Assembly: GCA_038323835.1 (NCBI GenBank)
Contig: JBBQHI010000008.1
Span: 31,433-95,432, forward strand
Direction of reading: 5' to 3'
Length of the DNA stretch: 64,000 nucleotides
Origin: JACVRW01 sp038323835
GTDB lineage: Bacteria; Actinomycetota; Thermoleophilia; Solirubrobacterales; Thermoleophilaceae
The notes beneath the pieces are model-generated. The model was not told where the DNA came from and did not search any database. It was given only the letters and a program-made list of their open reading frames with translations. Both the position numbers and the translations under genes were made by a program. Positions 8,614 through 16,740 of the stretch are shown here, piece after piece. The number at the start of each line of letters is the position of its first letter. Position 1 is the first letter of the stretch.

Positions 8614-8638
8614 GCCATGCAAAAGGCGCCACACCCCC
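8588..8638. repeat. Palindromic element, right copy
   Basis: A 51-nt imperfect palindrome (GGGGGTTTGG against CCACACCCCC, core TGCACGCATGCCATGCA), inverted relative to the copy at 7675. It overlaps the 5' end of the AbiEi/DUF559 gene and includes the preferred ATG at 8611-8613. Base pairing here could hide the start codon, or a protein bound here could block initiation. Confidence 0.75.
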
Positions 8639-8690
8639 GCTCCCACCCCCCACCAAGTGGCCGGGTGGCCGCCCGCGTCCGTACGTTCCA

Positions 8691-8696
8691 TAGAAT
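8691..8696 (+). promoter_or_regulatory. Putative -10 box of the sdh operon
   Basis: TAGAAT ends 21 nt upstream of the sdhA ATG, predicting a leader of about 14 nt. It lies at the upstream limit of the divergent AbiEi/DUF559 frame. Confidence 0.4.
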
Positions 8697-8717
8697 CGCG
8701 CCCCGCACCCCTCGCAG

Positions 8718-10403
8718 ATGCCTCAGCACGACGTCCTAGTGATCGGAGCCGGCCTCGCCGGCCAACGCGCAGCCCTCGCCGCAGCGGAAGGGGGCGCTTC
8801 TGTTGCCATCATTTCCAAGGTTCACCCCGTCCGCTCGCATTCCAATGCGGCTCAGGGCGGGATCAACGCGGCGCTCGACCCGCAGGACACCTGGGAGTCC
8901 CATGCCTTCGACACCGTCAAGGGCTCCGACTACCTCGGCGACCAGGACGCCATCGAGATCATGTGCCGCGAGGCCCCCGAGGAGCTGCTCGAGCTCGAGC
9001 ACTGGGGGGTGACCTTCCACCGCAACGAGGAGGGTCGTCTCGGCAAGCGCGCCTTCGGAGGCGCCAGCGCGGCCCGCACCTACTACGTGGCCGATATCAC
9101 CGGCCAGGCCATTCTCCACGTGCTCTACGAGCAGCTGATGAAGCACGAGGAGGTGTACCGCTACGAGGAGTGGTTCACCACCGCGCTGGTGCAGGACGAC
9201 GACGGCCGGATCGCGGGCGCCGTGACCCGGAACATCCGGGACGGCGCCCTGGAGCTCTTCTCGGCCCGCGCCGTGATCCTGGCCACCGGCGGCAACGGCC
9301 AGATCTGCGACCCCACCACCAACGCCCTCATCTGCACCGGGGACGGCATAGCCATGGCCTACCGGGTCGGCGCGCCGCTGATGGACATGGAGATGATCCA
9401 GTACCACCCCACGACGCTCGCGGGGTTGGGACTCCTCATCACCGAGGGTGCCCGCGGGGAGGGCGCCCAGCTCTACAACGCCCAGGGGGAGCGCTTCATG
9501 GAGAAGTACGCCCCCAACAAGATGGAGCTGGCCTCGCGCGACGTGGTCTCCCGGGCCGAGCAGACCGAGATCAACGAGGGACGGGGCTTCCCCGACGGCA
9601 CGGTGGCGCTGGACGTGACCGTGGTCCCGCGCAAGCGCATCCACGAGGCCCTCCGCGAGATCGTGAATGTGGGGCGTGACTTCGCCGGCGTGGACATCAC
9701 CAAGGAGCCCATCCACATCAAGCCGGGCAACCACTACGTGATGGGCGGCGTTCGCACCGACATCCACGGCCAGACCTCGATCCCGGGCCTCTACGCCGCC
9801 GGCGAGTGCGCCTGCGTCTCGGTGCACGGCGGCAACCGCCTGGGCGCGAACTCGCTGCTGGACACCCTCGTCTTCGGCCGCCGCTCCGGGGCCCATGCCG
9901 CCCACGCCATCAAGGGCCTTCCCTCCCCCCACCCGTCGCGCGAGTCGCTGCTTCGCGAGCAGGAGATGATCCAGGAGATCATCAGCCGAGACCGCACCGG
10001 CCGCCGCGTGTCGGAGATCAAGGCCGAGCTGGGCGCGACGATGGACAAGTACGTGGCCGTCTTCCGTGACAAGGACGGCCTGAACACTGCGCTCGAGATC
10101 GTCCGTAGGCTCAAGGAGGAGGCGCAGACCGTGGCCGTGGACGACAGGGGGTCCGTGTTCAACCAGGATGTCCTCGGGGCACTGGAGCTCCAGTTCATGC
10201 TCGACAACGCCGAGGCCGTGGTGGTCTCCGCGATCGAGCGCAAGGAGAGCCGTGGTGCCCAGTTCCGAACCGACTTCCCGAGCCGCAACGACGAGGAGTG
10301 GCTCAAGCACATCAACCTCACACGCAACGGAGGGGCCGACCCCGAGGTGTCCTACTCCGAGGTCACGATGACCCGCTGGGAGCCCGAGGAGCGGAAGTAC
10401 TGA
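8718..10403 (+). CDS. sdhA: Succinate dehydrogenase/fumarate reductase flavoprotein subunit
   Basis: A 561-residue FAD-binding catalytic subunit that interconverts succinate and fumarate. The N-terminal dinucleotide fold (VLVIGAGLAGQRAALAAAEG) is followed by SHSNAAQGGINAAL, where the His is expected to carry covalent FAD. The active-site region HPTTLAGLGLLITEGARGEG and the FAD-contacting HGGNRLGANSLLDTLVFGR are both present. There is no Tat signal, so the complex faces the cytoplasm. It is the first gene of an operon with sdhB one base downstream. The flanking subunits determine whether it works as SDH or fumarate reductase (see the HdrB-like gene). Confidence 0.96.
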   Translation: MPQHDVLVIGAGLAGQRAALAAAEGGASVAIISKVHPVRSHSNAAQGGINAALDPQDTWESHAFDTVKGSDYLGDQDAIEIMCREAPEELLELEHWGVTFHRNEEGRLGKRAFGGASAARTYYVADITGQAILHVLYEQLMKHEEVYRYEEWFTTALVQDDDGRIAGAVTRNIRDGALELFSARAVILATGGNGQICDPTTNALICTGDGIAMAYRVGAPLMDMEMIQYHPTTLAGLGLLITEGARGEGAQLYNAQGERFMEKYAPNKMELASRDVVSRAEQTEINEGRGFPDGTVALDVTVVPRKRIHEALREIVNVGRDFAGVDITKEPIHIKPGNHYVMGGVRTDIHGQTSIPGLYAAGECACVSVHGGNRLGANSLLDTLVFGRRSGAHAAHAIKGLPSPHPSRESLLREQEMIQEIISRDRTGRRVSEIKAELGATMDKYVAVFRDKDGLNTALEIVRRLKEEAQTVAVDDRGSVFNQDVLGALELQFMLDNAEAVVVSAIERKESRGAQFRTDFPSRNDEEWLKHINLTRNGGADPEVSYSEVTMTRWEPEERKY

Positions 10404-10404
10404 C

Positions 10405-11502
10405 GTGGCCGATTACAAGCTGAAACTCAGACGCTTCGACCCCGAGTCCGGCAACGCCGCCTACTGGGCCGACTTCGACGTGGAGCTGCCGCCCGAGCGC
10501 TCGGTGCTCGACGGCATCCTCCAAGTCAAGGACCGCGAGGACGCCTCCATCGGCATCCGCTGTTCCTGCCGGGCCGCCATCTGTGGGTCCTGCGGCGTGC
10601 GCATCAACGGCAAGTCGGCGCTCGCCTGCAACACCCGGATCGGTGACGCAGCGGAGCGGGGCCGCGACGGCGTCATCACCGTCGAGCCCATGGGCAACAT
10701 GCCCGTGATCAAGGATCTGATCACGGACATGGAGGCGGTGCACTGGAAGAAGATCCGGCGCGTCGTGCCGTGGCTGCTCCCCAAGGAAGAGGCTCCCGAG
10801 GGCCGCGAGTACATCGTGCCCGCCGAGGCCATGCTCGACGTGACCCAGGCGATGGCCTGCATCCAGTGCGGAGCCTGCGTGTCCGCCTGCCTGTCGATGG
10901 AGGTGGACCCCGAGTTCATCGGCCCGGCCGCGCTGGCCAAGGCCTATCGCTTCGTAGGCGACCCCCGCGACGGCGCCCACGAGGAGCGCCTGGCCGACCT
11001 GGCCGCCGACGAGCACGGGATGTACGACTGCACCCACTGCTTCGCCTGCATCGAGGTGTGCCCCAAGGAAGTGGCCCCGATGAGCCAGATCATGCGGCTC
11101 CGGCGGAAGGCCACGGGCGACTACGGGATCAAGGACGACAACAACGGCTACGGCCACGAGAAGGCGTTCGTCGGGCTGATCGAGAAGTACGGCACCCTCC
11201 ACGAGGCCCAGCTGCTTCCGCGCTCGTTCGGCCAGGGCAGCCTCATTCGAGGCCAGACCGAGCCCAAGGCCGTGAAGCAGTTGGTGGAGAGCCTTCCCAC
11301 CGGCGTGCGCGGTCTGAGGACCGGCAAGATCACGCCCAGGAAGGCGCTGCTGCACCCGAAGCTGCCCGACCAGAAGCAGGTCCGGCGCATCTTCAAGGAG
11401 ATTCATTCGCACGACGAGCGCCTCGAGCTCAACCTCTACATCGTGGGCGAGAACCCCGCTGACGAGGAAGGCGCGACGGCTGAAGGGAGTCAGGAATCGT
11501 GA
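10405..11502 (+). CDS. sdhB: Succinate dehydrogenase iron-sulfur subunit, long form
   Basis: A 365-residue iron-sulfur subunit starting at GTG. Cys53, 55, 60, 63 and 75 form the [2Fe-2S] ferredoxin domain. Cys152/155/158/162 and Cys209/212/215/219 form the C-terminal cluster motifs (CIQCGACVSAC, CTHCFACIEVC). Every fourth ligand is Cys and the last motif is CxxCxxxC-P, unlike classical SdhB, which holds one [3Fe-4S] cluster. The subunit is about 110 residues longer than classical SdhB, with a C-terminal extension rich in charged residues. Its stop overlaps the next start (GTGA). Confidence 0.93.
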   Translation: MADYKLKLRRFDPESGNAAYWADFDVELPPERSVLDGILQVKDREDASIGIRCSCRAAICGSCGVRINGKSALACNTRIGDAAERGRDGVITVEPMGNMPVIKDLITDMEAVHWKKIRRVVPWLLPKEEAPEGREYIVPAEAMLDVTQAMACIQCGACVSACLSMEVDPEFIGPAALAKAYRFVGDPRDGAHEERLADLAADEHGMYDCTHCFACIEVCPKEVAPMSQIMRLRRKATGDYGIKDDNNGYGHEKAFVGLIEKYGTLHEAQLLPRSFGQGSLIRGQTEPKAVKQLVESLPTGVRGLRTGKITPRKALLHPKLPDQKQVRRIFKEIHSHDERLELNLYIVGENPADEEGATAEGSQES

Positions 11503-12401
11503 AGCTCGCGTACTGGCCCGGTTGCGTCTCGCGCGGCTTCACCCCCGAGCTGCACGGCTCGGTGGCGAAGGTCGCGCCGCTGCTGGACCTCGACCTGGTG
11601 GAGCTCGACCGGGCCGCCTGCTGCGGCGCAGGCGTGGTGGCCGAGCACAACCAGGAGCTCGTGGACGCGCTAAACGCGCGCACCTTCGCCATGGCCCAGG
11701 CCGTGGAGGGCGCGGCGGGCATGATGAACATCTGCTCCACCTGCCAGGGCGCGCAGTCCGAGTGCCAGGAGCGCCTCGACGCCAGCCCGGAGTACCGGGC
11801 CGAGGTGAACTCGCACCTGAAGCCCGAGTCGCTTTCCTACGAGCGCCAGGGCGACTGGTGGAACAAGAACTTCCTCTGGATCCTGGTGGAGGAGATCGGG
11901 CTCGACGCCCTGCGGGACAAGGTCAAGCGGCCGCTCGACGGCCTGCGCATCGCCCCCTTCTACGGGTGCTACATCGTGCGCCCGACCAAGCGCCTCGGCT
12001 TCGACCAGCACCCGGAGCGTGACCAGTACATCGAGCAGGTGATCGAGGCGATCGGCGGCGAGGCCGTGGACTACGCGGGCGCTCGCAAGTGCTGCGGCTT
12101 CCCCGTGATCACGATGAACCGCACCACCTCGCTGCGCCAGGCCGGCCGCCATCTGGCCGACGCGATCGACGCCGGCGCGGACTGCCTGGTCACCCCCTGC
12201 CCGCTCTGCCACCTGAACCTGGACATGCAGCAGCCGGCCGCGGCGAGCTACGTGGAGCGCGATCTCGACATTCCCGTGCTGCACCTGCCGCAGATGGTGG
12301 GCCTGGCGCTCGGCCTCGAGCCGAAGGAGCTGGGGATGGGCAAGCACGTGGTGTCCACGCGTGACGTGCAGCGCAAGATCGCTCAGCTGGCCGCGGCCTA
12401 G
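11499..12401 (+). CDS. HdrB-like CCG-domain subunit of a type E succinate dehydrogenase/fumarate reductase
   Basis: A 300-residue protein with two cysteine-rich CCG domains. The first has Cys9, Cys41-Cys42 and Cys79-x2-Cys82; the second has Cys157, Cys198-Cys199 and Cys234-x2-Cys237. This is the HdrB/SdhE arrangement known from heterodisulfide reductase and from the non-classical SdhABE/MfrABE complexes. It replaces the haem-bearing SdhC/D anchors; no such membrane subunit lies nearby. It probably passes electrons between SdhB and a quinone at the membrane surface. No transmembrane segment is obvious. The 4-nt overlap with sdhB makes it part of the same complex with high likelihood. Confidence 0.9.
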   Translation: MKLAYWPGCVSRGFTPELHGSVAKVAPLLDLDLVELDRAACCGAGVVAEHNQELVDALNARTFAMAQAVEGAAGMMNICSTCQGAQSECQERLDASPEYRAEVNSHLKPESLSYERQGDWWNKNFLWILVEEIGLDALRDKVKRPLDGLRIAPFYGCYIVRPTKRLGFDQHPERDQYIEQVIEAIGGEAVDYAGARKCCGFPVITMNRTTSLRQAGRHLADAIDAGADCLVTPCPLCHLNLDMQQPAAASYVERDLDIPVLHLPQMVGLALGLEPKELGMGKHVVSTRDVQRKIAQLAAA

Positions 12402-12463
12402 GCGCGCGGCTCCTGACTGGACGAAAAGCGGCTTGAATCAGCGTCGCGCGCGCATCCCGTCCC

Positions 12464-12469
12464 TACACT
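12464..12469 (+). promoter_or_regulatory. Putative -10 box of the LuxR-type regulator
   Basis: TACACT, 8 nt before the ATG at 12478 with no Shine-Dalgarno between; a leaderless arrangement. Confidence 0.45.
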
Positions 12470-12477
12470 GCTGACCG

Positions 12478-13095
12478 ATGCCCTCGGTGGTATCGACCCG
12501 GTTCGAGGATCTCGTCGCGCTCGCTCTGAGAGTGCTGATCACCGAAGATCCGAACTTGGATCTGGTGGCTTATGACGTGCCCGTCGACGACCTCGTTGAG
12601 GCTCTCGAGCGCCACAAGCCCTCCGTGGCCGTTCTCGACCACGGAGCCCTGGAATCGCCCAGTCAGGTGTTCGCGCTCCGCCGGGCCTACTCGGGCACGA
12701 GCCTCGTGGTGCTGGCCAACAGCCCGTCGCCCGCGGACTGCAACCGGATGCTCTCGCTCGGAGCCAGCGCCTGCCTGTCCAAGGAGACCGAGGCCCGCGA
12801 CGTGATCAGCGCGATCCACCTCGCCGCCCGCGGGATGTATGTCCTGCCCGAGGCCTCACCCACCGATGGCGAGGGAAAGGTCCGCATCCACGGCCTCGAC
12901 CAGCTCACCCCACGCGAGGGCGAGGTGCTCGAGCAGCTCCAGGAGGGAGCCACGAACGCGCAGATCGCCGACAACCTGGCCATCGGCGTGGAGACCGTGC
13001 GCACCCACGCGCGGAAGATCTACCGCAAGCTGGGAATCGCCTCGAGGCGGGAGCTGGCCCGCCTGGAGAGCAAGGGCCTCGTATCCCTTAAGTAG
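12478..13095 (+). CDS. LuxR-family response regulator with a degenerate receiver
   Basis: A 205-residue protein with a CheY-like N-terminal domain and a LuxR C-terminal helix-turn-helix (residues 143-200: LTPREGEVLEQLQEGATNAQ with VETVRTHARKIYRKLGI). Asp54 (AVLDHG) stands where the phosphoacceptor should be and Lys102 (CLSKET) matches the conserved lysine. The acidic pair of the first strand is missing: the N-terminus reads FEDLVALALRVLITEDPNLD. The domain may therefore not be phosphorylated normally. No histidine kinase is adjacent. Targets are unknown; the convergent asd-lysC operon is the nearest neighbour. Confidence 0.88.
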   Translation: MPSVVSTRFEDLVALALRVLITEDPNLDLVAYDVPVDDLVEALERHKPSVAVLDHGALESPSQVFALRRAYSGTSLVVLANSPSPADCNRMLSLGASACLSKETEARDVISAIHLAARGMYVLPEASPTDGEGKVRIHGLDQLTPREGEVLEQLQEGATNAQIADNLAIGVETVRTHARKIYRKLGIASRRELARLESKGLVSLK

Positions 13096-13114
13096 GACAT
13101 GCTCCGGTGCTCGC

Positions 13115-14143
13115 TCAGGCCGCTGGGGCCGCGCGCAGCAGATTCCGCACCCGCAGCAGCTCGGCCAGCTGCACGGCGTTCGTGGCCGCCCCCTTGCGGA
13201 GGTTGTCGCCCACGATCCAGAGGTTCAGGCAGCGCTCGTGTGACGGGTCCTCGCGGATGCGGCCGACGAGCACGTCGTCGCGCCCGGCGGCGTCGAGCGC
13301 CAGTGGGTAGAGGCCGTGACCAGGGTCGTCCACGACGGTCACACCGGGGGCGGCGGCCAGCAGGTCGCGGCAGTCGGCCGCCGACAGCGGCTCGCGGGTC
13401 TGCACGTTCGCGGAGACCGAATGGCCGGTGTACACGGGCACGCGTGCACAGGTGGCCGAGATCGGCAGGTCCTCGCGGTCGAGGATCTTGCGCGTCTCGC
13501 GCATCACCTTGCGCTCCTCGGTCGTGTAGTCGTCGCCCTCGAGGAAGTGCTCGACCTGGGGCACCACGTTGAACGCGATCTGGTGGGGATAGACGCTGGG
13601 CGGGGGAATGTCCTTCGCCTCGATGGTGGCCCGGGCCTGGTCGTGGAGCTCCTCCACCGCCCGCTGGCCCGTGCCCGACACCGCCTGGTAGGTGGAGGCC
13701 ACCACCCGCTCGAGGCCGGCGGCGTCGAGTATTGGCTTCAGCGCGACCACCGTCTGCATCGTGGTGCAGTTCGGGTTGGCCACGATCCCGCGGTGGCCGT
13801 CGAGGGCGTGGGCGTTCACCTCGGCCACCACCAGCGGCACGTCGTCGTACATGCGCCAGAAGGACGAGTTGTCCACCACCACGGCTCCGGCATCGGCGAA
13901 GCTCCTGCCCCACTCCTCGCTGATCGTTGATCCGGCGGAGAACAGCGCCAGGTCGAAGCCTTGGATCGCCTCCTCGGAGAGCGCCACCACCTCGAGGTCG
14001 CGGTCTCCGTAGTCGATGCGGCGTCCGGCCGAGCGCTCGGAGGCGAAGGGCACGATCTCCGTAGCGGGGAAGCTGCGCTCCCGCATGACTCCCAGGATCG
14101 TGGAGCCCACCGCGCCGGTGGCGCCCACCACGGCGACCCTCAC
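13115..14143 (-). CDS. asd: Aspartate-semialdehyde dehydrogenase
   Basis: A 342-residue enzyme reducing aspartyl-4-phosphate to aspartate semialdehyde, at the branch to lysine, diaminopimelate, threonine and methionine. The N-terminal NADP fold is MRVAVVGATGAVGSTILGVM; the nucleophile is Cys126 in VANPNCTTMQTV; the acid/base His lies in VYTGHSVSANVQTRE. It follows the aspartokinase gene with a 4-nt ATGA overlap, so the two consecutive pathway steps are co-translated. It ends 20 nt from the convergent LuxR gene. Confidence 0.96.
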   Translation of the reverse strand: MRVAVVGATGAVGSTILGVMRERSFPATEIVPFASERSAGRRIDYGDRDLEVVALSEEAIQGFDLALFSAGSTISEEWGRSFADAGAVVVDNSSFWRMYDDVPLVVAEVNAHALDGHRGIVANPNCTTMQTVVALKPILDAAGLERVVASTYQAVSGTGQRAVEELHDQARATIEAKDIPPPSVYPHQIAFNVVPQVEHFLEGDDYTTEERKVMRETRKILDREDLPISATCARVPVYTGHSVSANVQTREPLSAADCRDLLAAAPGVTVVDDPGHGLYPLALDAAGRDDVLVGRIREDPSHERCLNLWIVGDNLRKGAATNAVQLAELLRVRNLLRAAPAA

Positions 14144-15444
14144 GGCCGGGCCTCCTCACGGATCTTGGGCCGGTGCACGCCGGCCACGTCCTCGGGATGC
14201 ACCGACTCGCGTCCGAGGTCGAACGCCGTGTGCAGGCCCACCACCGCGGTCTCCACGTCCTCCTCGCGCACCACGCACGAGATCTTGATGGGCGAGGTGG
14301 AGATCATCTCGATGTTCACGCCGGCGTCCCCCAGGACGGTGAGCGCCTGCGCGGCCACGCCGGGATGGCTCTTCATCCCGGCGCCCACCAGCGAGACCTT
14401 GCCCATGTGGGCGTCAGACTGGATCGAGCCGAGCCCCAGCTCCGCCTGGAGCGGGTGGAGCGCCTCCTCGGCGGCGAGCAGGTCGTCGCGCGGGACGGTG
14501 ACCGACATGTCGGCCCGCGCGTCGTCGGACACGGGCTCGTTCTGGATGATCATGTCCACGTTCACGCTCGCCTCCGCGAGCGCGGTGAGCACCCGGCCGG
14601 CGATGCCGGGTCGGTCGGGCAGCCCCTTGAGGGTGATGCGCGCCTCCGCGGTGGAGTGCGTCACGGCTGTGACGAGCGGTCGTTCCATGGTCTTCTCCTC
14701 GTCCTGGACCACGGTACCGGGTCCGTCATCGAAGCTCGATCGGCAGTGGATCGTGACCCCGTGGTTGCGCGCGTACTCCACCGAGCGCAGCTGCAGCACA
14801 CCCGCGCCCGAGGCCGACATCTCCAGCATCTCCTCGAAGGTGACCACCGGGAGCTTGCGCGCTCCGGGCACGATGCGCGGGTCGGCGCTGAACACCCCGG
14901 CCACGTCGGTGAAGATCTCGCACACCTCGGCCCCCAGCGCCGCGGCCAGCGCCACCGCGGTGGTGTCCGAGCCGCCGCGTCCCAGCGTGGTCACGTCCAG
15001 CGACTCCTGGGCCACACCCTGGAAACCCGCCACCAGCACGATCCGCCCGGCGTCGAGAGCCTCGCTGATGCGGTGCGCCTTGACCTCCAGGATCCGCGCC
15101 CGCGTGTGCGAGGTGTCGGTGACGATGCCGGCCTGGGATCCCGTCAGCGAGATCGCCTCGTGGCCCAAATCGTTGATCACCATCGCGGCCAGCGCGCAGG
15201 AGACCCGCTCCCCGGTGGACAGCAGCATGTCCATCTCCCGCGGATGCGGGCGGTCCGAGACCTCGTGGGCCATGGCCACCAGCTCGTCGGTGTGCTTGCC
15301 GCGCGCGGAGAGCACCGCCACCACACGGCTGCCCGCATCGGCGGCCTGGACGATCCGGCGCGCGGCATTGCGGATGCGCTCGGAATCGGCCACGGACGTG
15401 CCGCCGAACTTCATCACCACAGTTTCGGTTCCGCTCAACGGCAT
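14140..15444 (-). CDS. lysC: Aspartate kinase
   Basis: A 434-residue aspartokinase catalysing the first step of the aspartate amino-acid pathway. The kinase domain starts VVMKFGGTSVADSERIRN, with the substrate-contacting STGERVSCALAAM and TLGRGGSDTTAVALAAALGA. Two C-terminal ACT-type segments follow (ITLKGLPDRPGIAGRVLTAL and VSLVGAGMKSHPGVAAQAL), the usual site of lysine/threonine feedback. I chose the ATG at 15444 because the Lys-Phe-Gly-Gly strand follows within ten residues and TATCTT lies 8 nt upstream. An internal start could also produce a separate regulatory beta subunit, as known for this family. Confidence 0.95.
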   Translation of the reverse strand: MPLSGTETVVMKFGGTSVADSERIRNAARRIVQAADAGSRVVAVLSARGKHTDELVAMAHEVSDRPHPREMDMLLSTGERVSCALAAMVINDLGHEAISLTGSQAGIVTDTSHTRARILEVKAHRISEALDAGRIVLVAGFQGVAQESLDVTTLGRGGSDTTAVALAAALGAEVCEIFTDVAGVFSADPRIVPGARKLPVVTFEEMLEMSASGAGVLQLRSVEYARNHGVTIHCRSSFDDGPGTVVQDEEKTMERPLVTAVTHSTAEARITLKGLPDRPGIAGRVLTALAEASVNVDMIIQNEPVSDDARADMSVTVPRDDLLAAEEALHPLQAELGLGSIQSDAHMGKVSLVGAGMKSHPGVAAQALTVLGDAGVNIEMISTSPIKISCVVREEDVETAVVGLHTAFDLGRESVHPEDVAGVHRPKIREEARP

Positions 15445-15452
15445 GCCGGACA

Positions 15453-15458
15453 AAGATA
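15453..15458 (-). promoter_or_regulatory. Putative -10 box of the lysC-asd operon
   Basis: TATCTT on the minus strand, 8 nt before the lysC ATG; a leaderless arrangement. Confidence 0.45.
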
Positions 15459-15510
15459 GTGCGGTCGCCCGCGCGACCCGGGGGGCCCGGCACCACCCCA
15501 TTGCTTTGTC

Positions 15511-15516
15511 TAGCCT
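15511..15516 (+). promoter_or_regulatory. Putative -10 box of the GH3-like gene
   Basis: TAGCCT, 6 nt before the GTG at 15523. The same hexamer precedes the SRP RNA by 7 nt. Confidence 0.4.
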
Positions 15517-15522
15517 CGGCTC

Positions 15523-16740
15523 GTGATCCTGCGACGCCGCCTGCTCACCGCCGTGCTGGTGATCGTCGCGGCTGCTTCGGCCGTGGCCGGCGCCGTGGTG
15601 GGCGCGGACGAGACCGCCAAGCGAGAGCGGCCGGAGCGCGTGGCCAAGCGATCGTTCCTGGCCACGGTCGTGCCCGCGCCCGCCCCCGGCCAGGGCCCGG
15701 CCCGGAAGAGCCGCTCCGGTGCGCCCCCCGGCCCACACGAGCTGATTCCCGGGCTTTCCGTGGAGCGCAAGGTGGCGCAGCTCTTCCTGGTCGGGTTCCG
15801 GGGCACGGACCTGAACGCGGAGATCTTCCAGCGCCTGCGCCGCCTGGACCTGGGTGGGGTGGTGATCGGGCGGGACAACTACACGACCCCCGACGCGCTC
15901 GGCCAGATGGCGGGCGAGGCGCGCGTGATCGCGGCCGACGCGGGGCACGTGCGCCCGTTCGTGATGGCCAGCCAGCCCGGGGGCGCGCTGAACTCCTTCC
16001 CCGACCTGCCCCCGGCGAGCGCCCCCGCCGCGCTGCGATCGGCCGCCGAGGCGGGCACCCAGGCGGCCGAGTCCGCGCACGCCCTGTCCGAGCTCGGTGT
16101 GAACGGGGTGCTCGGCCCCATCCTGGACGTCGGGGTGGAGGGCGGGTCGGCGCTCGGCGATGCCACCTACTCGGATGTCCCCGCCGAGGTGTCGGCTTTC
16201 GCGGACGCGACTCTGCGGGCCTACAGCGACGCCGGGGTGTTCGCCGCCGCGGCGCACTTCCCGGGCCTGGGCTCCGCGGATCAGGCCACCGAGGACGGGC
16301 CCGCCACCGTGGGGCTCGGACTGTCCGAGCTGCGCCGTCGCGACCTCCTCCCGTTCCGGGCCGCGGTGGAGGACGGCGTGCCCGGGCTGGTCCTGAGTCA
16401 CGCCCTCTATCCGATGAACGACTTCACCGCCCCGGGCTCTCTCTCCAGGGAGGTGGACACCAGCCTGCTGCGCGGCGAGCTCGGATTCCAGGGCATGGCC
16501 ATCACGGACGACCTGGCCGAGCCCGCCGTGGGCGTGGCGGCCACCGTTCCCCAGGCCGCCGTGGAGGCCATACGGTCAGGGGCGGACATGCTGTACGTGT
16601 CCGGGCGGCTCGGCGACCAGCAGGCGGCCTACGCGAAGGTGCTCGCCGCCGTCCGCAGCGGTCGCATCTCGCGCTCGCGCCTGGATGAGGCGGTGGGGAG
16701 GATTCTGGCCGCGAAGGAGACCCTCAAGCTCCTCGGCTAG
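15523..16740 (+). CDS. Exported GH3-family (NagZ-like) protein
   Basis: A 405-residue protein with an N-terminal hydrophobic segment (residues 6-28) that works as signal peptide or anchor, then a Pro/Arg-rich linker and one glycoside hydrolase family 3 N-terminal barrel. Family features are VAQLFLVGFRG, GVNGVLGPILDVG, HFPGLGSADQATEDGPATV and the nucleophile region MAITDDLAEPAVG. NagZ enzymes remove N-acetylglucosamine from cell-wall fragments. The Lys of the usual K-H-F-P-G motif is Ala here (AAAHFPGLG), so substrate binding or activity may be changed. Its stop overlaps the convergent oxidoreductase stop in a CTAG. Confidence 0.87.
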   Translation: MILRRRLLTAVLVIVAAASAVAGAVVGADETAKRERPERVAKRSFLATVVPAPAPGQGPARKSRSGAPPGPHELIPGLSVERKVAQLFLVGFRGTDLNAEIFQRLRRLDLGGVVIGRDNYTTPDALGQMAGEARVIAADAGHVRPFVMASQPGGALNSFPDLPPASAPAALRSAAEAGTQAAESAHALSELGVNGVLGPILDVGVEGGSALGDATYSDVPAEVSAFADATLRAYSDAGVFAAAAHFPGLGSADQATEDGPATVGLGLSELRRRDLLPFRAAVEDGVPGLVLSHALYPMNDFTAPGSLSREVDTSLLRGELGFQGMAITDDLAEPAVGVAATVPQAAVEAIRSGADMLYVSGRLGDQQAAYAKVLAAVRSGRISRSRLDEAVGRILAAKETLKLLG

